From: Paucilactobacillus kaifaensis
Lineage (GTDB): Bacteria; Bacillota; Bacilli; Lactobacillales; Lactobacillaceae
NCBI RefSeq assembly: GCF_005405145.1
Contig: NZ_BJDM01000004.1
Location: forward strand, 1 to 64,000
DNA: 64,000 nucleotides
Direction: 5' to 3'
Made by a program: the position numbers and the translations under genes. Shown here piece by piece: positions 56,574 through 64,000 of the stretch (position 1 is the first letter of the stretch; each line of letters starts with the position of its first letter). Under the pieces are notes generated by a model. The model searched no databases. It was not told the origin of the DNA and was given only the letters and a program-made list of their open reading frames with translations.

Positions 56574-58112
56574 ATGACAGAAAAAGTCTATAACAATTAT
56601 TTTTTCGACGAACCTGCATTTAATACTCATGATGGTGGTTACATTCCCTTAGAAGAACCAACAACACCGCCAATGCCACTTAATATTCCTAGTATATTAC
56701 AGCCAGATCAAGAAACTGCAACCGACATGTACTACACTGTCACTGCACAATCTGGTGAAACACAATTACTTCCAGGAGCTAAAACTAAAACCTGGGGCTA
56801 CAATGCCAGTTTATTAGGTCAAACAATTATTTTTAAAAATGGTAAAACAATTCATCTCCATTTAGAAAACAAGCTACCTGAGTTAACCACTTTTCATTGG
56901 CATGGATTAGATATTCCTGGTCCAATTGAAGATGGCGGTTGTCATGCACCTGTTTATCCAGATAGCAGTCGAGATGTTTCCTTTAAAATTAACCAACCGG
57001 CGGCTACCTGCTGGTTACATGCACATCCGTGTCCATCAACGGCTTCTCAAGTCTGGCATGGCCTAGCAACTGCTGTTGTTATTAAAGACGATGTTGAAGA
57101 ACAGCTACCATTTCCACGAAATTATGGGGTTGACGATATCCCGTTAATCCTGCAAGATCGCCGATTTCATGATAATAATCAATGGGACTATCGTGCTGAT
57201 TATGATCCCGATGGTGTTCAAGGCCCAACGCCAATGATAAATGGAACCATCAATCCGTATTTTGATGTTACCACCCAACGATTACGGTTAAGGATTCTAG
57301 ATGGGTCCAATCGTCGTGAATGGCGCTTGCACTTCAGTGATAACCTAGAGTTCACTCAAATTGCATCTGACAATGGCATCTTACCTGAACCGGTTAAATT
57401 CACCCACTTGATGACTACTTGTGCAGAACGCCATGAAGTCATCGTTGATTTTGCCGATTACAAACCTGGTGATGAAGTTATCTTGTATTCCGACGAAACT
57501 CCGATTGTTCATTTTCGCATTCATCAATTTGCTTCTGATGACACCTCACTGCCAGATCACTTAGTTGATATTCCCGACCCTGAGGTTGACCAGAATCTAC
57601 CTGTAAAGCACGTTGTCATGTCGGGAATGGATGAAGAAGTTTTGTTAGATGATAAAAAATTCGACATGCAACGCATTGATTACAAAATGCCATTAGGCAA
57701 ATGTCAATTATGGGACATCACTAACACAAACGACATGGATAGCGGTATGATTCACCCATATCACATGCATGGAACTTCATTTAGGATTATTTCGCGCAAT
57801 GGCCACGCACCTTATCCAAATGAGTATGGCCTAAAAGATGTTGTTAGCGTTAATCCCGGTGAACATGTAGTTCTTAAAGTTTGGTATGATGTCGCTGGTG
57901 TTTTTATGTATCACTGTCACATTATTGAACATGAAGATGGTGGTATGATGGCACAGCTTCAAGTTATTGACCCAAAGAATCCTAATGCTAAGTATGAGTT
58001 AATGGATCACCATACACTGATGACCGCGTTTGCCAAAGAACGTGGCGTTAATATTGATGATTTGTGGCTCGGTGGAATGGAATCATATAATAAAATGGGA
58101 ATGCACATGTAG
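56574..58112 (+). CDS. Cytoplasmic multicopper oxidase
   Basis: 512 residues. Copper motifs: HWHG at 108-111, HAH at 149-151, HPYHMHG at 394-400, HCHIIEHEDGGMM at 447-459. These supply the trinuclear centre and the type 1 copper (His397-area, Cys448, His453, Met458). No signal peptide or Tat motif is seen, unlike CueO; this cytoplasmic form is usual in lactobacilli and pediococci, where related laccase-like enzymes oxidise phenols or amines. Own start with GGAGGG 10 nt upstream. Followed by a terminator. Confidence 0.92.
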   Translation: MTEKVYNNYFFDEPAFNTHDGGYIPLEEPTTPPMPLNIPSILQPDQETATDMYYTVTAQSGETQLLPGAKTKTWGYNASLLGQTIIFKNGKTIHLHLENKLPELTTFHWHGLDIPGPIEDGGCHAPVYPDSSRDVSFKINQPAATCWLHAHPCPSTASQVWHGLATAVVIKDDVEEQLPFPRNYGVDDIPLILQDRRFHDNNQWDYRADYDPDGVQGPTPMINGTINPYFDVTTQRLRLRILDGSNRREWRLHFSDNLEFTQIASDNGILPEPVKFTHLMTTCAERHEVIVDFADYKPGDEVILYSDETPIVHFRIHQFASDDTSLPDHLVDIPDPEVDQNLPVKHVVMSGMDEEVLLDDKKFDMQRIDYKMPLGKCQLWDITNTNDMDSGMIHPYHMHGTSFRIISRNGHAPYPNEYGLKDVVSVNPGEHVVLKVWYDVAGVFMYHCHIIEHEDGGMMAQLQVIDPKNPNAKYELMDHHTLMTAFAKERGVNIDDLWLGGMESYNKMGMHM

Positions 58113-58182
58113 CTTAGTCGTTAGCATCAATTACTAAACTACAGTACTTGAATTATTAATTACAAAGGTTAATCACAATATT

Positions 58183-58223
58183 AAGCAGCTTATGATTTAA
58201 ACCAAATCGTAAGCTGCTTTTTT
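58183..58223 (+). terminator. Multicopper oxidase terminator
   Basis: AAGCAGCTTA-type 15-bp stem with AAACC loop, then CTTTTTTG. Lies 70 bp after the stop. Confidence 0.92.
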
Positions 58224-58485
58224 GTTGTCACAGGCATTATTTCACTCCATCATAAGACCAAACTTCTATTTACTTAAATTCATAAAAAAATTACATTTAA
58301 CCGATTGTATAAAACCGATCGCCATAAAGTATTGACACAGTGGTTTTAAATGCAGTTCATAAAAAGATCATATAACGTTAACATTATGGTATTCATTAGT
58401 ATGAATCTCGACAAAGTTGTATTTTCGATTTATAATAATAAAGACGATAATTATTAACTAATATAAATTGAAAGAGGCGATTTTT
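58224..58485 (+). promoter_or_regulatory. Promoter of the glycosyltransferase-like gene
   Basis: TCGACA (58408-58413) and TATAAT (58431-58436), 17 bp, lead into AAAGAGG before ATG 58486. A TTGACA around 58330 lacks a convincing -10. The rest is AT-rich without genes. Confidence 0.65.
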
Positions 58486-59409
58486 ATGAACTTAGTCAGT
58501 GTGATTTTGCCCGTCAAAAATAATGCAGTGGTATTACCAGATCTACTAACAGACTTAAAAAGCCAACATTACAAAAATTTTGAAGTTATTTTCGTTGATA
58601 ACAACTCAGTGGATCAAACATACCAACAATTAGTGGCCTTCAAACGATTAAGCGGTATTAAGACTACAATCATTTCTCAACGAATACGTCAATCCGTAGC
58701 TACCTCATATAACCAAGCCCTTACACACGCACAAGGACGGTACGTAATGTTTTTAACTGCCAAAATGCGTCTTCATCCAATGTGGTTAAGTCAAGTTAGT
58801 CAAACTGCAGTAGTAAACCAAACTGATATTGTTGGCTATAATGGCCAAAATCAGCACTTTAATAGCGCTACGGACTTAATTACATCTTATCTGTTAGGTC
58901 AAACACCAATGAACATTGAAGGTATGCTAATTAAACGACAGTTAACTCGCTCAATCTCGTTTGACCCTAAACTTTCGCTCCATGCTGGCACCTTATTTTT
59001 GTATAACATTTACCAACGTGCTACTAGTGCGACATTCTTAGGTGGAAAGGTACAACCTGAACTTAAACATTCAAAAAATACATTTAAAGCCGAACACCTT
59101 CAAGTTGTCACAGTACTAGACTCGATTGACCAATGTATTCAACAAAATTATCCAACGCTGTCAAATTATGCATGGCGTCACAAACATCAGACACTAACTG
59201 ATTTATACCATCAAATTAAACAACTTCCTATGACTAACCGCAGGATTTTTAAAACTGAACTGGTTAAAATCAAAGCGGAACTACGAACGATTGAATTCAA
59301 ACAATTTGAATTCTCTAACATCAAACGATTTAAGAGTTGGCTCAACCGCCGTTTCAATCGCCATATGACGATCTATCCCGAATCAAAAAATAAAAATATA
59401 AGTTTCTAG
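58486..59409 (+). CDS. GT2-fold glycosyltransferase-like protein lacking the DxD motif
   Basis: 307 residues. N-terminal GT-A fold (VSVILPVKNNAVVLPDLLTD, VIFVDNNSVDQTYQQL). At the DxD position the sequence is FLTAKMR (Thr91-Ala92-Lys93) where active enzymes have FLDADD. The C-terminal half is basic and unlike usual family members. It may be catalytically dead or have a different role. Start ATG 58486 with AAAGAGG 8 nt upstream; an in-frame TTG at 58468 is less likely. Confidence 0.78.
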   Translation: MNLVSVILPVKNNAVVLPDLLTDLKSQHYKNFEVIFVDNNSVDQTYQQLVAFKRLSGIKTTIISQRIRQSVATSYNQALTHAQGRYVMFLTAKMRLHPMWLSQVSQTAVVNQTDIVGYNGQNQHFNSATDLITSYLLGQTPMNIEGMLIKRQLTRSISFDPKLSLHAGTLFLYNIYQRATSATFLGGKVQPELKHSKNTFKAEHLQVVTVLDSIDQCIQQNYPTLSNYAWRHKHQTLTDLYHQIKQLPMTNRRIFKTELVKIKAELRTIEFKQFEFSNIKRFKSWLNRRFNRHMTIYPESKNKNISF

Positions 59410-59429
59410 CAAATATGGCTAGCCTGAAT

Positions 59430-59480
59430 AAAAAAAGACCTGCAATCTGATTTAACTTTCAGAATTGCAGGTCTTTTTGA
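59430..59480. terminator. Bidirectional terminator, glycosyltransferase / RNase J
   Basis: AAAGACCTGCAAT arm with its complement around a 10-nt loop; A-tract on the left and T-tract on the right. Confidence 0.9.
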
Positions 59481-59490
59481 ACGAATGATA

Positions 59491-61182
59491 TTAATTATTA
59501 ATAATTGTTACCATCGGAATGATTACCGGGCGACGACCAGTTTGTGCAAATAACAATTTTTGTAATCTGCTGACAATTGTCCGGTTGAGTGCCCGTTCGT
59601 CGATCTTTTTACGGTTTTTAAAAGTATTCAAAATCGCCCAGAAGACCTCATGATTAGCTGCCTTGATAAGTTCTTGTGACTCATGCATGTACACAAATCC
59701 ACGTGAGACAATATCTGGGCCAGCAACAATCTGATGATTTTGTAAATCAACTACCGCAATTGCAGTTACAACCCCTTCTTCAGACAACAATCGACGTTCT
59801 CTAATTTCAGGATTACCAACGCTATCGCCAACATCACGACCATCAATGTAAACATCTCCGGCTTCAACATGATCCGCTACTCGAGCAGAGTCTTTAGTTA
59901 AAGCAAGAACATCCCCATTAGCTAAGATAAAGCTATTTTCCAATGGCACACCTGTTAGTTCAGCTAAATGAGTATGAATTTTTTGCATTCGATACTCACC
60001 ATGTACTGGAGCAAAATACTTAGGCTTCATCAAACGTAGCATGAACTCTTCGTCAATTTGACCACCGTGACCTGAGGTATGGATGTTATTAACGTAACCA
60101 TGAATTACATCGGCACCAGCTTCGTCTAGCTTGTTAATGAGCTGATTAACACTGATTGTGTTACCGGGAATTGGATTACTAGAAAAGACCACTGTATCAC
60201 CAGGTTGAATCGTAATTTGACGATGGGTTCCATTGGCAATGCGACTTAGTGCAGCCATAGGTTCACCTTGCGACCCTGTACACATAATCATTACCTTTTC
60301 TGGTGGATATGAATTGATTTCATTTTGATCAATTAAATAGTCATCAGGAATGTTTAGATAACCTAATTCTTGCCCAGCGGCAATCGCATTTTCCATACTC
60401 CGCCCAAAGACCGCAATTTTACGGCCCTGGCGAATAGCAGCATCTGATGCTTCTCGCAAACGATAGACGTTGGAAGCAAAGGATGCAAAAATAATTCGCC
60501 CCTTAATACGTTCAAATACCCGTCGAATATGCACATCTACCCACTGCTCTGATTTAGTAAACTCTGGTCGCTCAGCGTTAGTACTGTCAGAAGTCAGCAA
60601 TAGAACTCCTTCGTCACCCAGCTTAGCCATCTTTTGTAGGTTAGGTGCAGGAAGTCCACCAACCGGTGTTAAATCAAATTTAAAATCACCTGTTTGAATA
60701 ATGGTTCCTTGTGGAGTATGCACCGCAATCCCTAACGTATCAGGAATTGAGTGGGTTGTTCTAAAGAAGCTAACAGACATCTTCTTGAACTTCAAAACTG
60801 TATCTTCATCAACTTCATTTAGATCAGCAGTTCGCAATAAATGCTTTTCTTCTAATTTGCCACGAATCAAGGAAAGTGCAAATGGGCCAGAATAAATAGG
60901 TGCATTTACTTGTTGTAAGAAAAATGGTAATCCCCCAATGTGGTCTTCGTGACCATGGGTAATCACAATTGCCTTAATTTTTTCTTGGTTTTCAACGAGA
61001 TAAGAATAATCTTGAATGACATAGTCAACTCCAAGTAGCTCATCTTCCGGGAAGAGTACCCCACAATCAATGACGATAATTTCATCTTGGAACTGAACAC
61101 AATACATGTTTTTACCGATTTCGCCCAATCCGCCCATAGCGTAAAACGCGACCTCGTTATTATTAACTTTTAATTTTCGCAT
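59491..61182 (-). CDS. rnj: Ribonuclease J
   Basis: Metallo-beta-lactamase/beta-CASP endo- and 5'-exonuclease of mRNA decay and rRNA maturation. 563 residues. HGHEDH at 76-81 holds two metal ions; beta-CASP motifs MENAIAAGQELGYLNI and TSGHGGQIDEEFML follow. C-terminal domain present. Not in an obvious operon. Which paralogue (J1 or J2) is not decided by inspection. Confidence 0.95.
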   Translation of the reverse strand: MRKLKVNNNEVAFYAMGGLGEIGKNMYCVQFQDEIIVIDCGVLFPEDELLGVDYVIQDYSYLVENQEKIKAIVITHGHEDHIGGLPFFLQQVNAPIYSGPFALSLIRGKLEEKHLLRTADLNEVDEDTVLKFKKMSVSFFRTTHSIPDTLGIAVHTPQGTIIQTGDFKFDLTPVGGLPAPNLQKMAKLGDEGVLLLTSDSTNAERPEFTKSEQWVDVHIRRVFERIKGRIIFASFASNVYRLREASDAAIRQGRKIAVFGRSMENAIAAGQELGYLNIPDDYLIDQNEINSYPPEKVMIMCTGSQGEPMAALSRIANGTHRQITIQPGDTVVFSSNPIPGNTISVNQLINKLDEAGADVIHGYVNNIHTSGHGGQIDEEFMLRLMKPKYFAPVHGEYRMQKIHTHLAELTGVPLENSFILANGDVLALTKDSARVADHVEAGDVYIDGRDVGDSVGNPEIRERRLLSEEGVVTAIAVVDLQNHQIVAGPDIVSRGFVYMHESQELIKAANHEVFWAILNTFKNRKKIDERALNRTIVSRLQKLLFAQTGRRPVIIPMVTIINN

Positions 61183-61440
61183 AACTACCTTTTCTTTCTT
61201 TAAAATTTATTATTATGTATTTTTGAGCTTAAGCAATTGAACCTAGTTTGGGCTAATTTATAAATAGAAATAATTGATTTAGGATATCTAAACCTATTTT
61301 TACTGCTGTGTCAACACACTTAGGTTCATTACAGTAACCAATGAGCCGTTATATTTAATAATCGGAAACATTTTTTAGTTTCTATTTATCCGCACGATGA
61401 TTAAGTCTAAATTATTGTACCACATAATAGTGCAAACAGT
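61183..61440 (-). promoter_or_regulatory. RNase J upstream region with two promoter candidates
   Basis: On the minus strand TTGACA and TTAGAT with 17 bp, near 61285-61315, are closest to the gene. Farther upstream is an extended -10 (TGGTACAAT). AACCTA and TAGGTT flank the first one, forming an inverted repeat. No gene in this stretch. Confidence 0.5.
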
Positions 61441-61471
61441 AAAAAAAGAACCACCAAATTGGTGATTCTTA
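61441..61471 (-). terminator. Terminator after the 113-residue gene
   Basis: Minus strand AAGAA/TTCTT and CACCA/TGGTG arms around ATT, then seven U. Confidence 0.88.
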
Positions 61472-61486
61472 TTGATAATCAATTGA

Positions 61487-61828
61487 TTAAGCTGTGGCTA
61501 AATGTTCCTGTTGTTTTGTTTCCCACTCATTCCAAGGAATTTGGGCATTTCCGGTAACAAAATAGTTCTGATCGATTTTTTCAAGTACTTTAATGTACTG
61601 TGTAAATGATACTGTGCTACTCTTTTCAACTAACAACTCTAAATCAATATGCCGATTACGATCAATCAAGTCATTAATGTCAATTAAGAAATGGCCATTT
61701 GTGGCATTCGCGATAATTTCTAAATTCTCATGTTTAAAAAGTTTGATATAAAATTTAGCGAAATCTCGTACTGCCTTATGTTGTAACTCTTCATCTAACT
61801 CATCAATCTTTACTAGTTCATCGTTCAT
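61487..61828 (-). CDS. Unknown conserved-type small protein
   Basis: 113 residues, acidic, no membrane segment or motif I know (MNDELVKIDELDEELQHKAV; later GNAQIPWNEWETKQQEHLAT). Reading frame, AAAGGAG ribosome binding site and dedicated terminator indicate a real gene. Monocistronic. Promoter weak: a GCACAC/GTGTGC inverted repeat at 61912-61934 lies upstream. Confidence 0.7.
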   Translation of the reverse strand: MNDELVKIDELDEELQHKAVRDFAKFYIKLFKHENLEIIANATNGHFLIDINDLIDRNRHIDLELLVEKSSTVSFTQYIKVLEKIDQNYFVTGNAQIPWNEWETKQQEHLATA

Positions 61829-61957
61829 TCTACTACTCCTTTGATTACCTGAGCATCACGTGGTACTATGAAAAATCTGGTATCACAAACTAAGTTCTAG
61901 TGTCTATCCTAGCACACAATTAAAGAAAGTGTGCGACTAGCCATTTACCGTGGCAAC

Positions 61958-61986
61958 AAAAAAAGCCCAAGTCCCGCAGCTTGGGC
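61958..61986 (-). terminator. Terminator of candidate small RNA / merR 3' region
   Basis: GCCCAAG/CTTGGGC stem, 8-nt loop, then seven U on the minus strand. Confidence 0.93.
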
Positions 61987-62200
61987 AATGAAGGCGATCG
62001 GATTAATCGAAATTCAAAATTTGAAATTCAACGGTTTGTTGCAATCTAGATCGATTTTTTATTAATTCTATTGAATTAATAATCAAGCGCTCTATGGCGC
62101 TGTTCAAATTAACTTTAAATCAGTACAACACTTTATTACAACTCAAACTAAATAGTACGCGGGAAGTTTTTGCTCCGATACTTAAGGCCTTCACGCATAG
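61958..62200 (-). ncRNA. Candidate structured small RNA (6S-like shape) or long merR 3' UTR
   Basis: A 240-bp gene-free stretch. Distant segments pair on the minus strand: TGAAGGC (62187-62193) with GCCTTCA (61989-61995), and ATCGG (62175-62179) with CCGAT (61997-62001), closing an RNA of about 205 nt with internal hairpins (AGCGC/GCGCT; TTATTAATTC/GAATTAATAA). A strong terminator ends it. The closed-rod shape and size recall 6S RNA, but I do not recognise the sequence. No convincing promoter precedes it, so it could be the merR 3' UTR. Confidence 0.35.
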
Positions 62201-62228
62201 CCTAGCATATGTTTTAAATTTTTGATAG

Positions 62229-62666
62229 CTATTTGGCGGGTAAAAGACGTAAAATAATTTCTTGGTCTATCAAGATAGCAAAAATATTTTGATCACTTTG
62301 TCCTTCAAGCGGTCCCAAATCGATTGCTGGGTGTCCGTCAACTTCAGTGAGAGCTTCAAACCTGTCAATAATCACTTTACGCATAAAATTGATGAATTCT
62401 TTTCGTTTTTCAGCTTTTTTAACCGCTGCTGTTAATGTGAACCCTTCATCTAAGAAATTTTTAATAAAATGAACTTCCCCAATCGTCTTTAAGGAATACT
62501 TTCTGTTTTTACTCTCACTAGTTTTTATTGATTGAATATAATTCTTAGATTCCCAATAACGTAGTTGACTCTGTGATACGCCCGTAACATGTGCTAAATC
62601 ACCAATTCCCAATTGTAGCTCTGGCTTGCCTAACAGGCCCTTCAGTTCTTCTGGTATTTGTTCCAA
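62229..62666 (-). CDS. MerR-family regulator (GlnR/TnrA-like DNA-binding domain)
   Basis: About 145 residues. MerR HTH: GIGDLAHVTGVSQSQLRYWE followed by a winged segment and FIKNFLDEGFTLTAAVKKAE. The C-terminal effector part is short and unlike metal-binding MerR proteins. Start TTG 62666 (AGAGGGGAAGG 5 nt upstream). Divergent from the drug exporter, it likely controls it. GlnR and TnrA belong to the same superfamily and recognise the site type found between the genes. Confidence 0.82.
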   Translation of the reverse strand: MEQIPEELKGLLGKPELQLGIGDLAHVTGVSQSQLRYWESKNYIQSIKTSESKNRKYSLKTIGEVHFIKNFLDEGFTLTAAVKKAEKRKEFINFMRKVIIDRFEALTEVDGHPAIDLGPLEGQSDQNIFAILIDQEIILRLLPAK

Positions 62667-62747
62667 ATTAACCTTCCCCTCTATACGATATATGTAGTGA
62701 TAACTGACCAAATAAATCTGCAAAGCGTTTTCACATTTTCTCGATTC

Positions 62748-62809
62748 AGTATATATTTTATAATTTCTTTGTCAAGTTATTTGACAAGCAAAAATAGAAG
62801 CGTTATATT
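62748..62809. promoter_or_regulatory. Divergent merR/MFS promoters built around a GlnR-type operator
   Basis: Inverted repeat TTGTCAA (62769-62775) - GTTAT - TTGACAA (62781-62787). Plus strand: TTGACA (62781-62786), 17 bp, TATATT (62804-62809). Minus strand: TTGACA (62770-62775), 16 bp, TATACT (62748-62753). Thus each arm is a -35 box. The core 62770-62786 fits TGTNA-N7-TNACA, the GlnR/TnrA consensus. Confidence 0.85.
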
Positions 62810-62850
62810 ACTAGGCATGCAATTTTAATTATGAAAAGAGGTTTTTTACA

Positions 62851-64000
62851 TTGAGTAAAACTGTTGATGTCAATGGAAAACCCTACAACCGAACGATGTT
62901 AATTGTTCTTCTATTAGTAGGAGTTTTCTGTACGGTTTTAAATCAAACTATTTTAACGACTGCTTTCCCTACTTTAATGAAAGCTTTCGATATTTCTACT
63001 GCCACAGTTCAATGGTTAACAACTGGCTTTTTGATGGTTAACGGAATTATGATTCCAGTTAGCGCCTTTCTTAGCAATCGGTTCCCAACCAAGTGGCTGT
63101 ACATTGTTGCCATGAGTATTTTCGAAATTGGAACAGTAATGGCCTGGATTGCTCCCAGCTTTGCGGTTCTGTTAGCAGGAAGACTCGTACAAGCAATTGG
63201 TGTTGGGATTGCAATGCCATTATTGCAAACGATTATGTTAACAATCTTCCCGGCCAACAAACGTGGAGCTGCCATGGGAATGGCTGGAATCGTTGTTGGT
63301 TTGGCCCCTGCCCTTGGGCCTTCACTTTCTGGTTGGATCATTGATAATTACAGCTGGCGTGATTTATTTGGGATGATCGTGCCAATTATGGCTATTGTTA
63401 TTATTGGTAGTTTCTTCTTCATGAAAAATGTTATTGAAACCGGTCGACCAAAACTTGACTTCTGGTCACTAGTCCTTTCGACACTAGGTTTTGGTGGGAT
63501 GCTGTACGGCTTTTCATCCGTTGGTGACAAGGGCTGGACTGATCCGCTAGTGTTATCGACAATTATTATTGGAGCCATCTTTGTAGTTGTCTTCGGTTTG
63601 CGTCAACTACATCTCAAGCATCCATTCCTTGAAATTCGAGTGTTTAAATCACGTGAATTCGCTATTTCTGCCGCTTTAAGTGCCATTGTTAACATGGCCA
63701 TGATTGGGGTTGAAATGGTCATTCCGTTGTACTTGCAGATCATCCATGGCATGTCAGCCTTTCATTCTGGCTTAACCCTATTGCCTGGTGCTTTAATGAT
63801 GGGGGTTATGAGCCCAATCACCGGTAATTTATTTGATAAATACGGTGCCAAACGCTTAGCAATTTGTGGCATGTTCTTGTTAACGATTGGGACTTTGCCT
63901 TTTGTTATGATCACCCAAAACACACCAGTAATTTACATTGTTTTCTTATACGCAATTCGGATGTTTGGAATTTCAATGGTCATGATGCCTGTAACAACTT
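62851..64000 (+). CDS. MFS drug exporter, DHA2/EmrB type, cut by window end
   Basis: TTG start at 62851 with AAAGAGG 10 nt upstream; first 383 codons present. MSKTVDVNGKPYNRTMLIVL, then motif A-like and motif C (GLAPALGPSLSGWII) of DHA2 exporters with 14 predicted helices. WRDLFGMIVP motif present. Likely proton-coupled export of cationic or hydrophobic drugs. Controlled by the divergent MerR-type protein. Confidence 0.9.
   Translation, partial: MSKTVDVNGKPYNRTMLIVLLLVGVFCTVLNQTILTTAFPTLMKAFDISTATVQWLTTGFLMVNGIMIPVSAFLSNRFPTKWLYIVAMSIFEIGTVMAWIAPSFAVLLAGRLVQAIGVGIAMPLLQTIMLTIFPANKRGAAMGMAGIVVGLAPALGPSLSGWIIDNYSWRDLFGMIVPIMAIVIIGSFFFMKNVIETGRPKLDFWSLVLSTLGFGGMLYGFSSVGDKGWTDPLVLSTIIIGAIFVVVFGLRQLHLKHPFLEIRVFKSREFAISAALSAIVNMAMIGVEMVIPLYLQIIHGMSAFHSGLTLLPGALMMGVMSPITGNLFDKYGAKRLAICGMFLLTIGTLPFVMITQNTPVIYIVFLYAIRMFGISMVMMPVTT

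Overview
The window is chromosomal DNA from a low-GC Gram-positive bacterium, almost certainly a lactic acid bacterium of the family Lactobacillaceae. The evidence is the gene order (rpoB-rpoC, rpsL-rpsG-fusA, S10-spc-alpha ribosomal operons, ecfA1-ecfA2-ecfT-truA-rplM-rpsI), ctsR-clpC without mcsAB, a zinc-type S14, RNase J, the sigma-A promoters and the strong AGGAGG ribosome binding sites. I cannot name the species from sequence alone.

Layout. 1-3020: the integrase end of an integrated element (Tn916-like regulators, excisionase, tyrosine integrase) abutting the 3' end of rpsI; its other end lies outside the window. 3021-25009: a nearly continuous minus-strand block of translation genes (rplM-rpsI; truA and the ECF energising module; the infA-rplQ alpha operon; the S10-spc operon through secY and adk; fusA, rpsG, rpsL). 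25282-33500: a solitary prepilin-peptidase gene facing rpoC-rpoB. 33748-46500: stress and envelope genes (TetR regulator, ctsR-clpC, a YhgE/Pip membrane protein), an ACT protein followed by a UPF0210 gene interrupted by an in-frame stop, a membrane-anchored papain-like protein, three tRNAs and an amino-acid ABC transporter without its ATPase. 46800-55000: three tRNAs, a deoxynucleoside kinase, lysP behind a lysine riboswitch, an Rrf2 regulator, small enzymes, a split ThrE exporter and a cold-shock gene. 55000-64000: CDF transporter, UspA, cytoplasmic multicopper oxidase, degenerate glycosyltransferase, RNase J, a candidate small RNA, and a MerR regulator divergent from a truncated MFS drug exporter.

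Most notable is an apparently undescribed family of 113-122 bp nested inverted repeats at the 3' ends of rpoC, clpC and yhgE. Members share short internal motifs, while their outer arms differ in sequence but keep base pairing. The rpoC and yhgE members carry the intrinsic terminator in their core. The clpC member lacks it and is present as a perfect tandem duplication. Other points of interest: terminator-like hairpins in the leaders of rpoB, rpsL and infA; an apparent ATC start in the excisionase gene; an in-frame nonsense codon in UPF0210; a 28-bp perfect palindrome at the yhgE promoter; a CtsR box on ctsR; and a GlnR/TnrA-type site made of the two -35 boxes between merR and the MFS exporter.

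How the genes work together: the core is the transcription and translation machinery, apparently controlled at several leader hairpins. Around it lie regulated accessory genes for protein quality control, amino-acid uptake (lysine riboswitch, possible ArgR boxes), metal and copper chemistry, and drug efflux. Non-ATG starts (TTG, GTG) are frequent and were assigned from Shine-Dalgarno spacing.
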